A DNA stretch of 64,000 nucleotides from Watersipora subatra. Lineage: Eukaryota; Bryozoa; Gymnolaemata; Cheilostomatida; Watersiporidae. The notes under the pieces were generated by a model. It ran no database searches. It was not told the origin of the DNA and was given only the letters and a program-made list of their open reading frames with translations. The translations under genes were made by a program, and so were the position numbers. Position 1 is the stretch's first letter; every line of letters begins with the position of its first letter. Of the stretch, positions 1 through 10,912 are shown piece after piece. The stretch covers positions 59,784,228-59,848,227 of the forward strand of contig NC_088716.1 in NCBI RefSeq assembly GCF_963576615.1, written 5' to 3'.

Positions 1-329
1 GGATGGAAGGGATTTAGGGGTCACCCTCCTTTGTTTTGGGCTACGTCCCTGCCATTCACACGGAGGGGCGTAGGCGATATCCGGGACAGTGGGAATGTCT
101 AGATTGGCCTCACTCAAAGACTGGTAGTAGTTTCGTGTCTCCACAGGCCTTTTCTGTGCACATATTTTCCTCGGCCCAGTCCTTGCTAGATAAGACCAAC
201 CATTGGCTTTCAATGAATCCCGTTTAGTCATATTGTGTTTCCGGGGTTGTTTGGCATTGGTACAGCCAGTAGCCAGAGCTATTGCTGTGGCCGTTTTTTT
301 TTTCCTGAAGCCGGTTTGGTGTAGCAAGG

Positions 330-1018
330 GCAATTCTTCCGTAGGTGCCCCGGTCGCCCACATAATTAACAAAGGGTAGCAGGCTGGCTCCTTCTTTTGG
401 TTAGAGTGTGAACCTGCTCCTAGAGCTGTTCCACCTTGTCCGTGAGAGTTTGGACCAGCCGGGCTAGTTGTCCTATAACATCGGTTTCGGTCAAGTTCAC
501 TTGATCGGAGGTTCCTCCTTCCAGGGTTCGTACCGAAGGTCCGGTTGATTTGCGCTCGCCTCCTTGGATCTGAAAGGAGTCGTTCCCGGCCTGCACAGTG
601 TCAGCCAGCATGGGCATTTGCATGGCCAACAGATGTCACTGCAAGGCAGGGTCTCTTAGTGAGCTGCAGAAGGTCTCCATAGCCATACTATTTTGATGTC
701 GATTCGGCAGGTCTCTGTACGAAATGCGTACCAACCTCTCAACCTCCATAGCATGCTCCTGAAGTGTCGTCCTTTCCTCTCGCCTAAGGTCGTTGAGCTG
801 GCTTAATGCCTGCCTGGTAGATAGCCCAAATCTTGCCCGGAGGGCATTGAAAATGGCCTCCTGGTCCTCGACCCATCCGCAGTCTTCAGCTTGTTTGCCC
901 AGTGCTTCCCGGAGGTGCAATAGTGTTGCTCCGTCTTTCCACTGGTTAGCGTCGGCTACCTCTGTGAAGCGAGCAATAAAATACTCAATATCTCTTTTCC
1001 TAGTATACTGGGAGTCCT
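330..1018 (-). pseudogene. gag-like polyprotein remnant with CCHC zinc knuckle
   Basis: A minus-strand frame from about 1018 to 420 encodes a retrotransposon Gag-like helical core (it includes EYFIARFTEVADANQW and FNALRARFGLSTRQAL). The frame is broken by a TGA at 636-638 and resumes in the same frame. Downstream, 330-371 encodes a C-x2-C-x4-H-x4-C nucleic-acid-binding knuckle that itself carries a stop inside the first x2. Gag normally packages the element RNA; this copy is inactive. The family is recognised by pattern only. Confidence 0.7.
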
Positions 1019-1507
1019 GAAGCGTGGTGCCAGTTCCTGAGCTCTTGGCATCAGTAACACCCTCTCTAATGCCTCGACTAGTCGGTCGGGTCCCGGGTCA
1101 GCACTTCTTGCTCTCTTATGGGCCATGTCTGGCTTTCAGTAGGTTCCTGCTCTCTTCCCAGAGCAGTGCCTCTACTGTGTCCGTAGCTGTCGGCTCCATT
1201 CCAAGTTTCTTCCTGTAAGAATTTCTTTCGGTAGGAGGTCACTGCCTCCTTGGGAAATCCTGTTGGAGCCTTTAGTAGGTTTCTGCTCCTGGAGCAGTAC
1301 ATCAACTGGGTCTGATACCGCAGGGCTTTTCGCAGCTCTCTGTGGGTTTTTTCCCATAGGAAGCTCTTTCAGTAGGAGCACGCTGCTTCCTCAGGTAAGT
1401 CTTTTTAGATCCTTTAGTAGGTTTCTGCTCCCAGAGCAGTGCATCTATTGGGTCCGATACCGCAAGACAGTCCACAGCTCTCTCTCTCGGTGGAAAGCCT
1501 CAGAATC

Positions 1508-1905
1508 GGAGGTATGCGGTATCGGAAACCTACTAAAGGCTCCAACAGGACTTGCCCAAGAAGGCAGCGAGCTCCTACCGGAAGAAATTCTTACAGGAAG
1601 AAACCCGGAAAGGAGCTGACAGCTACGGACACAGTAGAGGCATTGCTCTGGAAAAAGAGCAGAAACCTGCTGAAAGCCAGACATGGCCCACGCTTCAGGA
1701 CTTCCCAGTATACTAGAAAAGGAGATGTGGAGTATTTTATTGCTCGCTTCACAGAGGTAGCCGATGCTAACCAGTGGAAAAGCGGAGCAACACTATTGCA
1801 CCTTCGGGAAGCATTGGGCAAACAGGCCGAAGACTGCGGATGGTTCGAGGACCAGGAGGCCATTTTCAATGCCCTCCGGGCAAGACTTGGGCTATCCACC
1901 AGGTA
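1508..1905 (+). pseudogene. Inverted duplicate of the gag 5' region
   Basis: The plus strand here encodes the same Gag segment as the minus strand at about 808-1300 (shared peptide FIARFTEVADANQW and the following 50 or so residues), with a few substitutions. The two copies face each other across about 200 bp and would form a large hairpin. Upstream of the core, both strands carry repeated short peptides with QKPTKGS or similar. Confidence 0.7.
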
Positions 1906-2089
1906 AGCGTTAAACCAGCTCTGGGTTTTTTCCTGTTGTCAGGAAGTTTTTCTAGTAGGAGCAGCCTCACCATTTTACAGGCAGCCCAGTTCATCCAAAG
2001 ACCAGCAGTCTTCCCAATGTCTAGTGATCCTGATGCGAGTCCTGTGGTAGAGTTTTTGGGATCGTCAGCGATCTCACTGTTGCCACCAG

Positions 2090-2414
2090 TGTAAAGGTTT
2101 TGTGTAACCTTCACTTTTCCTCCACTAGTACAAGACTCGGTGCATGAACTTATACATATGTTTCTGCTTAGTTCATAAGTTGTACAAGAATTATCAAGTA
2201 ACAGGCAATAAACAGGCAATGAACAGGCCCAGAACAGCTCTGCTCTTCTACACAAATGTTCAAGCTTATATAGCTAGTAAGCTCCACCTCCGTTCTACTT
2301 GGCTGGACCCGGCACAGCTTGGCCCGACTTGGTTCGGTTTTGACTCGACAAGGCTTTGGCTTGGCTTGGCTTTTGCTTGGCATGGGTAAACGTAAGGAGA
2401 CACCATTTGCCACA
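2090..2414 (-). repeat. 5' LTR of the retrotransposon
   Basis: On the minus strand the segment starts TGTGGCAAATGG and ends CTTTACA, immediately followed by CTGGTGGCAACAGTG, a typical primer-binding context. A TATA box (TATATA near 2267-2272) sits mid-LTR as expected for a retroelement promoter. A second sequence with the same start and similar end occurs at 55480-55964. The boundaries are inferred from the TG...CA ends and the start of the primer-binding-like stretch. Confidence 0.55.
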
Positions 2415-2429
2415 GTATTTATTGATACA

Positions 2430-3750
2430 ATGCGCCCATGGGTTAATATGCCCCTATAAAACACGATGCTTTCCACCAAACTGTATCAACAAACTTTTTT
2501 TACAGAAATAAAGTTTGGTGAATGTTGTAGTGCTTTTTATTTGATCATAACAATTTTTATTTTCGCAATTTGTATTAATTGTATCATTACCAAATAATCT
2601 GTTTCATAGTTTACATACCTGCTATTTATTTCACATTTACAAATAGTTCTCTACTTATTTATTCCAGCTGCTCAGAATACTTTTTCCCAGCTACATAATG
2701 TTTTTTGGATTCTGATTTTGTACCTTGCGCTACACAATCATTAAACTCAAATAAAGATTTTGTTCATTTAAAATATCTTTTCACGTTATTTTTTTTAGTT
2801 CAAATTAAAACATTTTTGTTTGTATGTTCCTATCAGTGCTCGCTTTGTGTATTAGCTTTTACATATTTCATTGTAAACCCAATCAATTAGTGACTCGTAA
2901 TTAATTTCGCATTTGACAACAAACATTTGTAAGATTACTGTAAGATTATTTGTTAGATTATCTGTAAGATTTACTGTAAAACTTATTGTGTAAGATTACA
3001 AGTATTAGTTATTTTCCACTGTAATAGTTGTTTACATACTTTGAGAAATATACATATAGATAGATAGATTTACTTTCTTTTATTACATTTATAAACTTTG
3101 TATAACTTTTGAAGTTTATAATATACATGTAAGTTTTTAAAGTTTGCTGCATTATCGTTTTTACTTCAACTTGCATTTTCTAAACATAAGTTGAGTATAA
3201 TATCGTGTTTGAAGTTTAAATATTATTTATTTTATTATCACTGTTATTATTACTTAGTTTTCATTCTTTCCAATCTTTATTATTAATATTAATTTTTTAC
3301 TCAACCATTTTTGGCAGACAATGTTCATATAAAATTTTAACTACAAAATACTACCATGATCTGTCATATTTTTTTATTCATCTGTAAAATACATGTATTT
3401 TCAGAAGTTACACATCGTCTTATGCCTCCAAAGAAAAGAACCTGTTTGCACAAAATCCTTTTCTCATGATAAAAAGTTGGAAAATTACAGTTGTTTGACC
3501 AAATTGTAAACTTTTAGTTTTTTTGGAAAACTGTAAGTTGGAAAAATTGGAAAAGTTGGAAAACTTTTACAGTTTTTTTATTTTCTCTATACATTTGTTT
3601 CAACTACACAAAACACTTATTTCATGATATGGAGTTTGAAAGTTAGAAGGGAAAATGTTGTTATATTTTAAATACAAATCAATTTTCTGTTCGAAGACCT
3701 TTTTACTACCCAAGCAACGCCGGGTAGTACAGTTAGTATATATATAATGG
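2430..3750 (+). repeat. Interspersed repeat, degenerate, ending in a CCGGGTA motif
   Basis: Stretches here match three other places (14010-14680 plus, 27866-28570 minus, 50440-50700 plus). Shared parts include CAACTACACAAAACACTT, an ATGATATGGAGTTTGAAAG-like block, a TTAAATACAAATCAATTT block, and a 3' end near 3710-3735 with CAACGCCGGGTA. This copy is long and may hold an insertion between about 2700 and 3450, where only AT-rich sequence is seen. The class is unknown; it has no coding capacity. Confidence 0.5.
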
Positions 3751-3778
3751 ATCTGATGCTGAGTAAATGATGTGCTAC

Positions 3779-5330
3779 AGCTAGTGCAGTGCATTTTGTA
3801 CAGCACCGGTATAATGTAGTGCAAAGTATTTTGTACAACACCGGTAGATTGCAGTGCAGTGCAATTCGTACAGCACCGGTATATTGTTGTGCAGTGTAAT
3901 TCGTGCAGCACCGGTATATAACTGTAGTGCAGTGTATTTCGTACAGCACCAGTATATTGTAGTGCAGTGTATTGCGTACAGCAGCGGTATATAATTGTAG
4001 TGCAGTGTATTTTGTACAGCACGGGTATATTGTAGTGCAGTGCATTTCATACAGCACCAGTATATTGTAGTGCAGTGTATTGCATACAGCAGCGGTATAT
4101 AATTGTAGTGCAGTGTATAAAAGTACAGCACCGGTATATCGTAGTGCAGTGTATTTCGTACAGCACCAGTATATAACTGTAGTGCAGTGTATTTTGTACG
4201 GAACGGGTATATTGTAGTGCAGTGTATTTGTACAGCACCAGCATATTGTAGTGCAGAGTACTGCGTACAGCAGCGGTATATAATTGTAGTGCAGTGTATT
4301 TCGTACAGCACCAGTATATAACTGTAGTGCAGTGTATTTTGTACAGCACCGGTATATTGTTGTACAGTGTAATTCGTACAGCACCAGTATATTGTAGTGC
4401 AGTGTATTGCGTACAGCACCAGTATATAACTGTAGTGCAGTGTATTGCGTACAGCAGCGGTATATAATTGTAGTGCAGTGTATTTTGTACAGCACGGGTA
4501 TATTGTAGTGCAGTGCATTTCATACAGCACCAGTATATTGTAGTGCAGTGTATTGCATACAGCAGCGGTATATAATTGTAGTGCAGTGTATAAAAGTACA
4601 GCACCGGTATATCGTAGTGCAGTGTATTTCGTACAGCACCAGTATATAACTGTAGTGCAGTGTATTTTGTACAGAACGGGTATATTGTAGTGCAGTGTAT
4701 TTGTACAGCACCAGCATATTGTAGTGCAGAGTACTGCATACAGCAGCGGTATATAATTGTAGTGCAGTGTATTTCGTACAGCACCAGTATATAACTGTAG
4801 TGCAGTGTATTTTGTACAGCACCGGTATATTGTTGTACAGTGTATTTCGTACAGCACCAGTATATTGTAGTGCAGTGTATTGCGTACAGCACCAGTATAT
4901 AACTGTAGTGCAGTGTATTTCGTACAGCACTGGTATATTGTAGTGCAGTGCAATTCGTACAGCACCGGTATATTGTAGTGCAGTGTATTTCGTACAGCAC
5001 TGGTATATTGTAGTGCAGTGTATTGCGTACAACAGCGGTATATAATTGTAGTGCAGTGTATTGCGTACAGCACCAGTATATAACTGTAGTGCAGTGAATT
5101 TCGTACAGCACTGGTATATTGTAGTGCAGTGCAATTCGTACAGCACCGGTATATTGTAGTGCAGTGTATTTCGTACAGCATCAGTATATTGTAGTGCAGT
5201 GTATTGCATACAACAGCGGTATATAATTGTAGTGCAGTGTATTGCGTACAGCAGCGGTATACAATTGTAGTGCAGTGTATTTCATACAGCAGCGGTATAT
5301 AGTTGCAGTGCAGTGCATGCAGCTCTTGCT
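3779..5330. repeat. Minisatellite, alternating 35/38-bp units
   Basis: The unit core is GTACAGCACCGGTATATTG plus TAGTGCAGTGTATTTC, with variants carrying TATATAACTG instead of TATATTG. About 43 units are present. A block of about 473 bp is duplicated: 4021 and 4494 start the same ordered series of variants, so the array grew partly by higher-order duplication. Long minus-strand open frames here are a by-product of the repeat. Confidence 0.95.
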
Positions 5331-6123
5331 GCAGCAGTGGTAATGCAGAGCATTATCCCAGAACTTAAGCGGAATAATTACATATCTATATTGCTATAGA
5401 CTTATATATCTAAATATATAATATATTTATGAACCTAAATAACTAGTGTGTTGCAATTGGTTAAAGTTACTTATTTTTTTACAAGTTGATGTTTCACGCT
5501 GAAGTCAGGACAAAAAAATATCAGCCTGTCAAAAGAAAAGTAACATTAACCTATTCCAACACTCTAGTTCTTTATAACACTTTGTACTTTTTAGAGCGTA
5601 GAGTGCTGTTAGCAGTAGACCTGACTACATATTCATTTATAAACATATATACGCATATGAATATATGAGTATTGGTATAAATAAACAAATAATAATTAAA
5701 CAGATATTCTTAATATCGGAATTCACCCACTCTTGTTAAAGCTCAGAGAGGAGCTCTACTTGTGCAAAACTAAAACCCTACTCTTGTACTAAGCAGTATT
5801 TACTATCCAGTTCAGTTTCGCTGCAGTTGGAAGAGCCTATCTAGATTTGTATATTATTAAACATCACTCAAGCATGTTATTAGCGTATGAGCACTTATTA
5901 ACATATTATGGTATTTGATCTCAATGAATCGTGTAATAACTACAATTTGAATGTCAAGGTCAGGCCTTGTCACAGTTACATATTTAGAGTTGTTCTAGTA
6001 AAATCTATTGCAGACGTCTATTATACATGAATATAATATCTATCTTCACGATGTTTTGTGCTAAAGTTTTAAGAAAGTTTTGCACTTAATCAATCTTTTA
6101 AACACAACTGGCTGTATCCTAGC
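5331..6123. other. Intergenic, AT-rich
   Basis: I see no coding or repeat structure beyond AT-rich sequence. It would hold the 3' UTR of the minus-strand lectin-like gene, but I could not place a convincing poly(A) signal. Confidence 0.4.
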
Positions 6124-6155
6124 TCACTTTTTAGAACTCCCATTACGTAAATTAA
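6124..6155 (-). CDS. Lectin-like gene, possible terminal exon
   Basis: The acceptor TTTGTTATTAG lies 56 bp beyond the exon 3 donor, giving ten codons ending in TGA. Phase is correct, but an exon this short can arise by chance, and a more distant terminal exon is possible. Confidence 0.3.
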
Positions 6156-8044
6156 CTAATAACAAATAAAGATTTGCTGTTTTAATAAAACAATCGTTAG
6201 GTTTTTCTTACCTATGCCTTCTACGATAAACTCAGAAATATCTGACCATGAATGCCAGTTGTAGACACCGATAATTTGGCAGCTCCTCGCTGGAAAACTA
6301 GTAGTAAGAGGAGAATGTTCCTTTGTCAATTGCCAGAAACCATGTAGAAGGGGAAAGTCAGTCAACGATAATGGTGAAGTTGTTGATGCCAAGTGTGCGT
6401 ACTTCAGGTCAGGATAATCTATTGTAAAAAACTGATATACCCATACCAAGCTGCCTGACAGACTGCTAGCAAAAGATATAGTCTAAAGCTATCTACTAAA
6501 TTAAAACGGAATGATTTATAAAAAGAAATGGCGTGCTTCTGTCATGTAGTGACAATGCTTGGTAGCGTTCTCATATTCTCAAGTAGAGAAACAGCCACCA
6601 GGACTAGTTTTTTATAAACTACCTTGGGTGGTCCTAACACTTGTCAAGGGCATCTTTTGACAGAACCAAAGTAGCCATTTCACTTGCCTGATGTCATCAG
6701 TGTGGTACATGGCGCCTCCAAGTTCTAGATCCGGAAGACCCAGCAATTTATGGGTGAAAGCTGAGAGCTTTTTGTCATATCAGCATTAAGCAGGAACCAA
6801 ACCACCAACTTCATGGCTGACAAGTCATAGACGCTACCACTAGGCCACCATGACACCCCAGGTGACAAAATGATTTAAACTAGGCTAAAGGATACAAAAA
6901 CTCATAAGCTACAAGATTTGTATAGTACACTTTCAGAGTTAGTATTTATAACGACTACAGAAGCTTAACCAATTTTGAATGGGTTAAGCTTATGACCACC
7001 AACCCACAGAGCTCTCCATAGCTTCATGAGTAACAAATATTCTTTATTTGCTAATGCTAAGGTTAACATACAGCAATTTCTCTAGAGGTAATTCACATTC
7101 AAATTGCAATGCAATTTTAAGTTACTACTTGTATCAAATAAAACATAAATATAAATTTTATAATTTAAACAATCAACACACTAGCAAAGTTTTTCACTAA
7201 ATTGTGTGTCATTATAAAATCATTAAAAACAACTTTAAGCCAATGACCTGATAAAACACGGCAAATTTCTGAGAGAAGGGTAAGTCATGCATATTTTCTT
7301 CTATCAGGTTAATGCTGACACAACCATTAGTTGCAAAAGCCATAAAAACAAGGTTCTATAACACTTGTTTATTTCATTGACTGGTTCTAAGCCCAAGTCT
7401 TTAACTTTCTTAAAAACGATGGCACATCAAACTGTGCAAGAAGTAATTTTTCTGGTCATAAAACAGTTTGTAGGATAAAAGTGTTTATTCTTAGTAAATA
7501 TAAGCGGATACATACAATCTAGCTCCGTGTAGATGGTCACTCGAAACACAAAGTATATCTGGTGAAGATCTACAGCCCACCACCTCTTTTTGTACTGTTT
7601 TGATTTAAAGTGATACTGACGAGGAATTGTATCCAAATTGCCATCAACTGCTAGCACAGGGGGTAGAAAAAAACTGGCTTTACTTTGTGCTGCTGTTTTC
7701 CGGTAGGCCAAGTTATGAGGATTTCTAGCTGCAAAGCATTAAATTAGTAGTATATAGTAGTTATATCAAAAAATGGATTCTCTTGCATATTGGTGCACAC
7801 ATTTTGTTGTTCGACAGTGGTGACTATTTATGGCTCACAACTTAATTATCTTTGCAACTTTTAACGTGATATTTGCTGAAATTAACGCAATTTGAAGTTA
7901 TTAACATTATTTGCAGTTAGGTATATAACATAAGATTTTTAACTTTGCATACACTTGTCTGCAACTTACTATACCTTGGATGTAATACTTGAGAGCCAGC
8001 AAGTTGAAACAGCACAGAGTAAGTGAGATGAAAGCAGTCTTCAT
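6124..8044 (-). CDS. Small secreted fucolectin/F5-8C-like protein, four exons
   Basis: Proposed exons on the minus strand: 8044-7975 (signal peptide), 7728-7516, 6418-6212 and 6155-6124, joined by GT-AG introns with consistent phase 1 throughout, giving about 173 aa. The first exon encodes a hydrophobic leader (MKTAFISLTLCCFNLLAL). The second carries LAYRKTAAQS, LAVDGNLDT, WWAVDLHQIY and FRVTIYTEL, the typical series of the galactose-binding jelly roll found in fucolectins and F5/8 type C domains. The third continues the domain with SCQIIGVYNWHSWSDISEF. The family binds sugars outside the cell, often in defence or adhesion. The last short exon is the weakest part. It is divergently arranged with oxidase gene A. 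Confidence 0.6.
6212..6418 (-). CDS. Lectin-like gene exon 3
   Basis: Acceptor TACAATAG before 6418, donor GTAAGA after 6212. It is open throughout, and both phases agree with its neighbours. The peptide contains FWQLTKEHSPL, SCQIIGVYN and DISEFIVEG, consistent with the second half of the jelly-roll domain. Confidence 0.5.
6590..6862 (-). mobile_element. tRNA-derived SINE-like repeat
   Basis: On the minus strand a pol III A box (TGGCCTAGTGG, 6847-6837) is followed about 35 bp later by a B-box-like GGTTTGGTTCCTG (6803-6791), as in a tRNA head. A non-tRNA body follows. Similar heads occur at several other places in the window. Confidence 0.55.
7516..7728 (-). CDS. Lectin-like gene exon 2 (core of the domain)
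   Basis: Acceptor TTTGCAG before 7728, donor GTATGT after 7516. It encodes the WW-x-VDL-x-QIY-x4-RVTIY signature of fucolectin/F5-8C domains, where the paired tryptophans and the VDL strand are the most conserved core. Confidence 0.7.
7975..8044 (-). CDS. Lectin-like gene exon 1 (signal peptide)
   Basis: ATG at 8044 on the minus strand, 23 codons plus one base, then donor GTATAG. The peptide is a classic hydrophobic secretion leader with a short charged N-terminus. The phase (1) matches the acceptor at 7728. Confidence 0.6.
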
Positions 8045-8348
8045 TGAGGAACGATAAAGATAATTGAAACCATAGCCATGAGAATGTATGATAATGGTAA
8101 TTTAATTTAGTTGGATGTACTTATTCATTTTTAGAACATAGGGATTCCAATTGCCATGCCATGCATTTTTTTAATTGGAAAATCCCTTTCATTTCATTTC
8201 TTCTAAGATCAAGGAATTTGGCCTATTTTTTGTTATTTCAAAAATGCATTTTTTAGACAAAAATAATTTTATGTAATTAAAATAATAAAAATAATTAAAT
8301 AAAATTATTTTAATTAACATACTAAAATATTCCCTGCATGAAACACAC

Positions 8349-9024
8349 CTGGGTCAAATATGTTTGCTCGGTAAGGTTTAAACTGGGTCAAGTATGTTTG
8401 CTCAGTAAGGTTTAAACTGGGTCAAGTATGTTTGCTCAGTATGGTCTAAACTGGGTCAAGTATGCTTAGTAAGGTCGAAACTGGATCAAATATGTTTGCT
8501 TAGTAAGGTCTAAACTGGGTCAAATATGTCTGCTCAGTAGGGTCTAAACTGTGTCAAGTATGTTTGCTCAGTAAGGTCTAAACTAGGTCAAATATGTTTG
8601 CTCAGTAAGGTCTAAACAGGGTCAAATATGTCTGCTCAGTAAGGTCTAAACTGGGTCAAATATGTTTGCTCAGTAAGGTCTAAACTGGGTCAAATATGTC
8701 TGCTCAGTAAGGTCTAAACAGGGTCAAATATGTCTGCTCAGTAAGGTCTAAACTGGGTCAAATATGTTTGCTCAGTAAGGTCTAAACTGGGTCAAATATG
8801 TCTGCTCAGTAAAGTTTAAACTGGGTCAAATATGTCTGCTCAGTAATGTTTAAACTTGGTCAAATATGTCTGCTCAGTAAGGTCTAAACTGGGTCAAATA
8901 TGTCTGCTCAGTAAAGTTTAAACTGGGTTAAATATGTCTGCTCAGTAAGGTTTAAACTGGGTCAAATATGTCTGCTCAGTAAGGTCTAAACTGGATCAAA
9001 TATTTCTGCTCAGTGAGGTCTAAA
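8349..9024. repeat. 34-bp minisatellite
   Basis: The unit is CTGGGTCAAATATGTCTGCT plus CAGTAAGGTCTAAA, about 20 copies with mostly single-base variants (TTTGCT/TCTGCT, AAGGTC/AAAGTT). It lies in the divergent intergenic region between the lectin-like gene and oxidase gene A. Confidence 0.95.
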
Positions 9025-10059
9025 TCAAGCTGCAAATAATCAGTTAAATACTTAAAATACACCATGTAATGTTTTCTTACTTTGATAAATACTTGCTTAG
9101 CCTTAATTTAATGATGTAATGATTCAAGCTCTGTTGTATTGAATATATAAAAACACAAACCTTTATTTAAAACCTTTGCAGCAAATTTTCCTCATTTATT
9201 GAAGCACGCTGTTGATCACTGCGTATAAACTAGAAACCAGTAATAATGAGAAAGTAATGTCACCTCGGGATGACACAATGATAGCCCTTCAGTAAGAAAT
9301 AGCACAGGTACATGTTCATAGGAGCTACTTACGGTACAAAGACTATAGCTGATATAGGAGTACGCTTTCAAAAGAGTAAATAACAGAGGAGAAATTGTGC
9401 ATAACTGAAAAATACTTGTTCATTCGTTAAGAAAATCTGAAGAAACTATTTACTGTTTTCAATAATGTATATTAGTTGCACCGGTGGCGAAGGTCATCCT
9501 GTACTTTATGCAAATACAATTCTCAGACTATAAGCTCTCTATCAGAAATAAATAAGCTATGATAAACCATCTCTTTTTTCAAATTTGTTTTAAATGAAGT
9601 TCTAAAATAATCTTAGTGATACGGTAACTCCTTTAAAAGGGCATATGCCTTTACTACAAAAATCATTATACTCAGTTAATCCTATGATTGTTTCTTCCAG
9701 TTTCAAACTGGAAGAAGCACAAGTGAACTTTGTCTTTCTTTAATGGGAAAATTATATGAACTGTTTCAATTTTATTATCACATCATAATCATCTTATTAG
9801 ACCTTTGAAAGCAGCAAAACCAAAATGTTATAGACAAGAGTACAGGAGATAAAGAAAATGTGAACACCACGCACTTTAGTATTTACGCTAGTTTGGGTAG
9901 GTTAGGTGACCTATTAAATATAACAAAGGTTAGCTTCAAGTAGCTTAAATCGGTTTCAAAGAATATATCCTGAATGAGGCCGAAATTAACTTACAATGTT
10001 ACTAGACATAAACAGAGAAAACTAAACTACAATCCATACTATATTAAGATCAGTGACTA

Positions 10060-10205
10060 TCGCTCTGTCCAAAACTACACTAAGAGTGTTAAGAAAGAAG
10101 ATCACTTCACCTGAGAATCAAACCCAGGGCATCACATTGAAAGCACGCATACTACCATTACCTACTACTACCACTACACTACCATTACACCACATCAGAG
10201 TCATT
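10060..10205 (-). mobile_element. tRNA-derived SINE-like repeat
   Basis: On the minus strand there is an A-box-like GGTGTAATGGTAGTG and a B-box GGGTTTGATTCTC (10125-10113). The region between them is expanded by a short ACTACC/CATTAC repeat. No aminoacyl stem can be folded, so it is not a functional tRNA. Confidence 0.5.
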
Positions 10206-10565
10206 TAATAATTATCTATATAGTCATTATTCATGAAGATCCGTTACAGCGCAGAACTAGCAAGCGTACTAGTAAACTATAAGTTTGCATTTATGAAATT
10301 GATGTAACTTGCTGTTACGTGTGTCTATTTGGTTTTGGTACCAGATTTCCTTTAGGTCATTGATTCCATCTTTAGCTCATTCATGTGTGGTAAATATTCT
10401 CATGCTTGAAGCTTGCCCCAAACTTGCTCAGAGATAAGCGAGTATAAAGTTGCCGTGCTCAAAGATTGGTCAATCGCTCGGTAAATACTCCATAGCATCA
10501 AATATAGATGAAGTAAGTTGGAGCTGAAATAAACGTAAGCCAAGAGAGGAGGTGCGCTAAACAAG

Positions 10566-10573
10566 TATAAAAC
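10566..10573 (+). promoter_or_regulatory. TATA box of oxidase gene A
   Basis: TATAAAAC lies 63 bp upstream of the ATG of the proposed first exon, leaving room for a start site near 10595 and a leader of about 30 nt. Confidence 0.5.
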
Positions 10574-10628
10574 TACACTAAACAGAAAGTTTCGAACACA
10601 AGACTGTTTAAAAAGTTGAGCTGCAATC

Positions 10629-10912
10629 ATGAGAATATTTTTAATACTGATCTTCTTTCTGACGACTCACGTCTACTTAAAAGGCATTGGCTACGGGAGA
10701 TGTGATAAAATCGACAGCGCAGTCAGTGGAGGCAAAAACCTTCACGCTGACAACTCCAAAGCTATTGCCTCCATCTTAAGGAGCAACAGCAATACTAAGA
10801 AAAACATAGAATTCAAAAGACAAAGAAGAAGCAGCCAAACTAAGAGCAGGAGAAATAATGATCAAAATGGGAATTTAAGGCGAAAGCATGAAAGTCGCAA
10901 GGAATTCCAAAG
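10629..10912 (+). CDS. Gene A exon 1: signal peptide plus basic extension
   Basis: Starts [19 protein letters not shown], a strong signal peptide, followed by about 70 residues rich in K, R, N and S, including FKRQRRSS (a furin-type site) and [12 protein letters not shown]. Donor AG|GTAAGT, phase 2, matches the acceptor at 15378, joining as Ser. Phase agreement alone has a one-in-three chance. The link to gene A is therefore inferred from phase, promoter position and the lack of any other leader for gene A. Confidence 0.6.

Larger units (their letters stand above)
1..2414 (-). mobile_element. Decayed LTR retrotransposon, 5' part (LTR, leader, gag)
   Basis: Read on the minus strand, the order is LTR (2414 to 2090), a primer-binding-like stretch starting CTGGTGGCAACAGTGAG, a leader, gag, and a zinc knuckle near 330-371. 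Pol and the 3' LTR would lie beyond position 1. The body is broken by in-frame stops and by an inverted copy of part of gag at 1508-1905, so the element is not autonomous. The gag-like region followed by a CCHC knuckle fits a Ty3/gypsy-type element, but no reverse transcriptase is in the window to confirm the class. Confidence 0.7.

Noticed and set aside
3600..5209. Minus-strand open frames of 140-466 codons rich in Cys, Tyr, Thr and His
   Set aside because: They are translations of the 35/38-bp minisatellite, open in three frames at once, without signal peptide, domain or splice logic.
6590..6862. Functional tRNA gene
   Set aside because: Pol III boxes are present but no acceptor stem or anticodon arm folds; it is SINE-like. 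The same holds for the other tRNA-like heads.
8349..9024. Possible CRISPR-like array
   Set aside because: Units abut with no unique spacers and the genome is eukaryotic; it is a plain minisatellite. The same applies to the other arrays.
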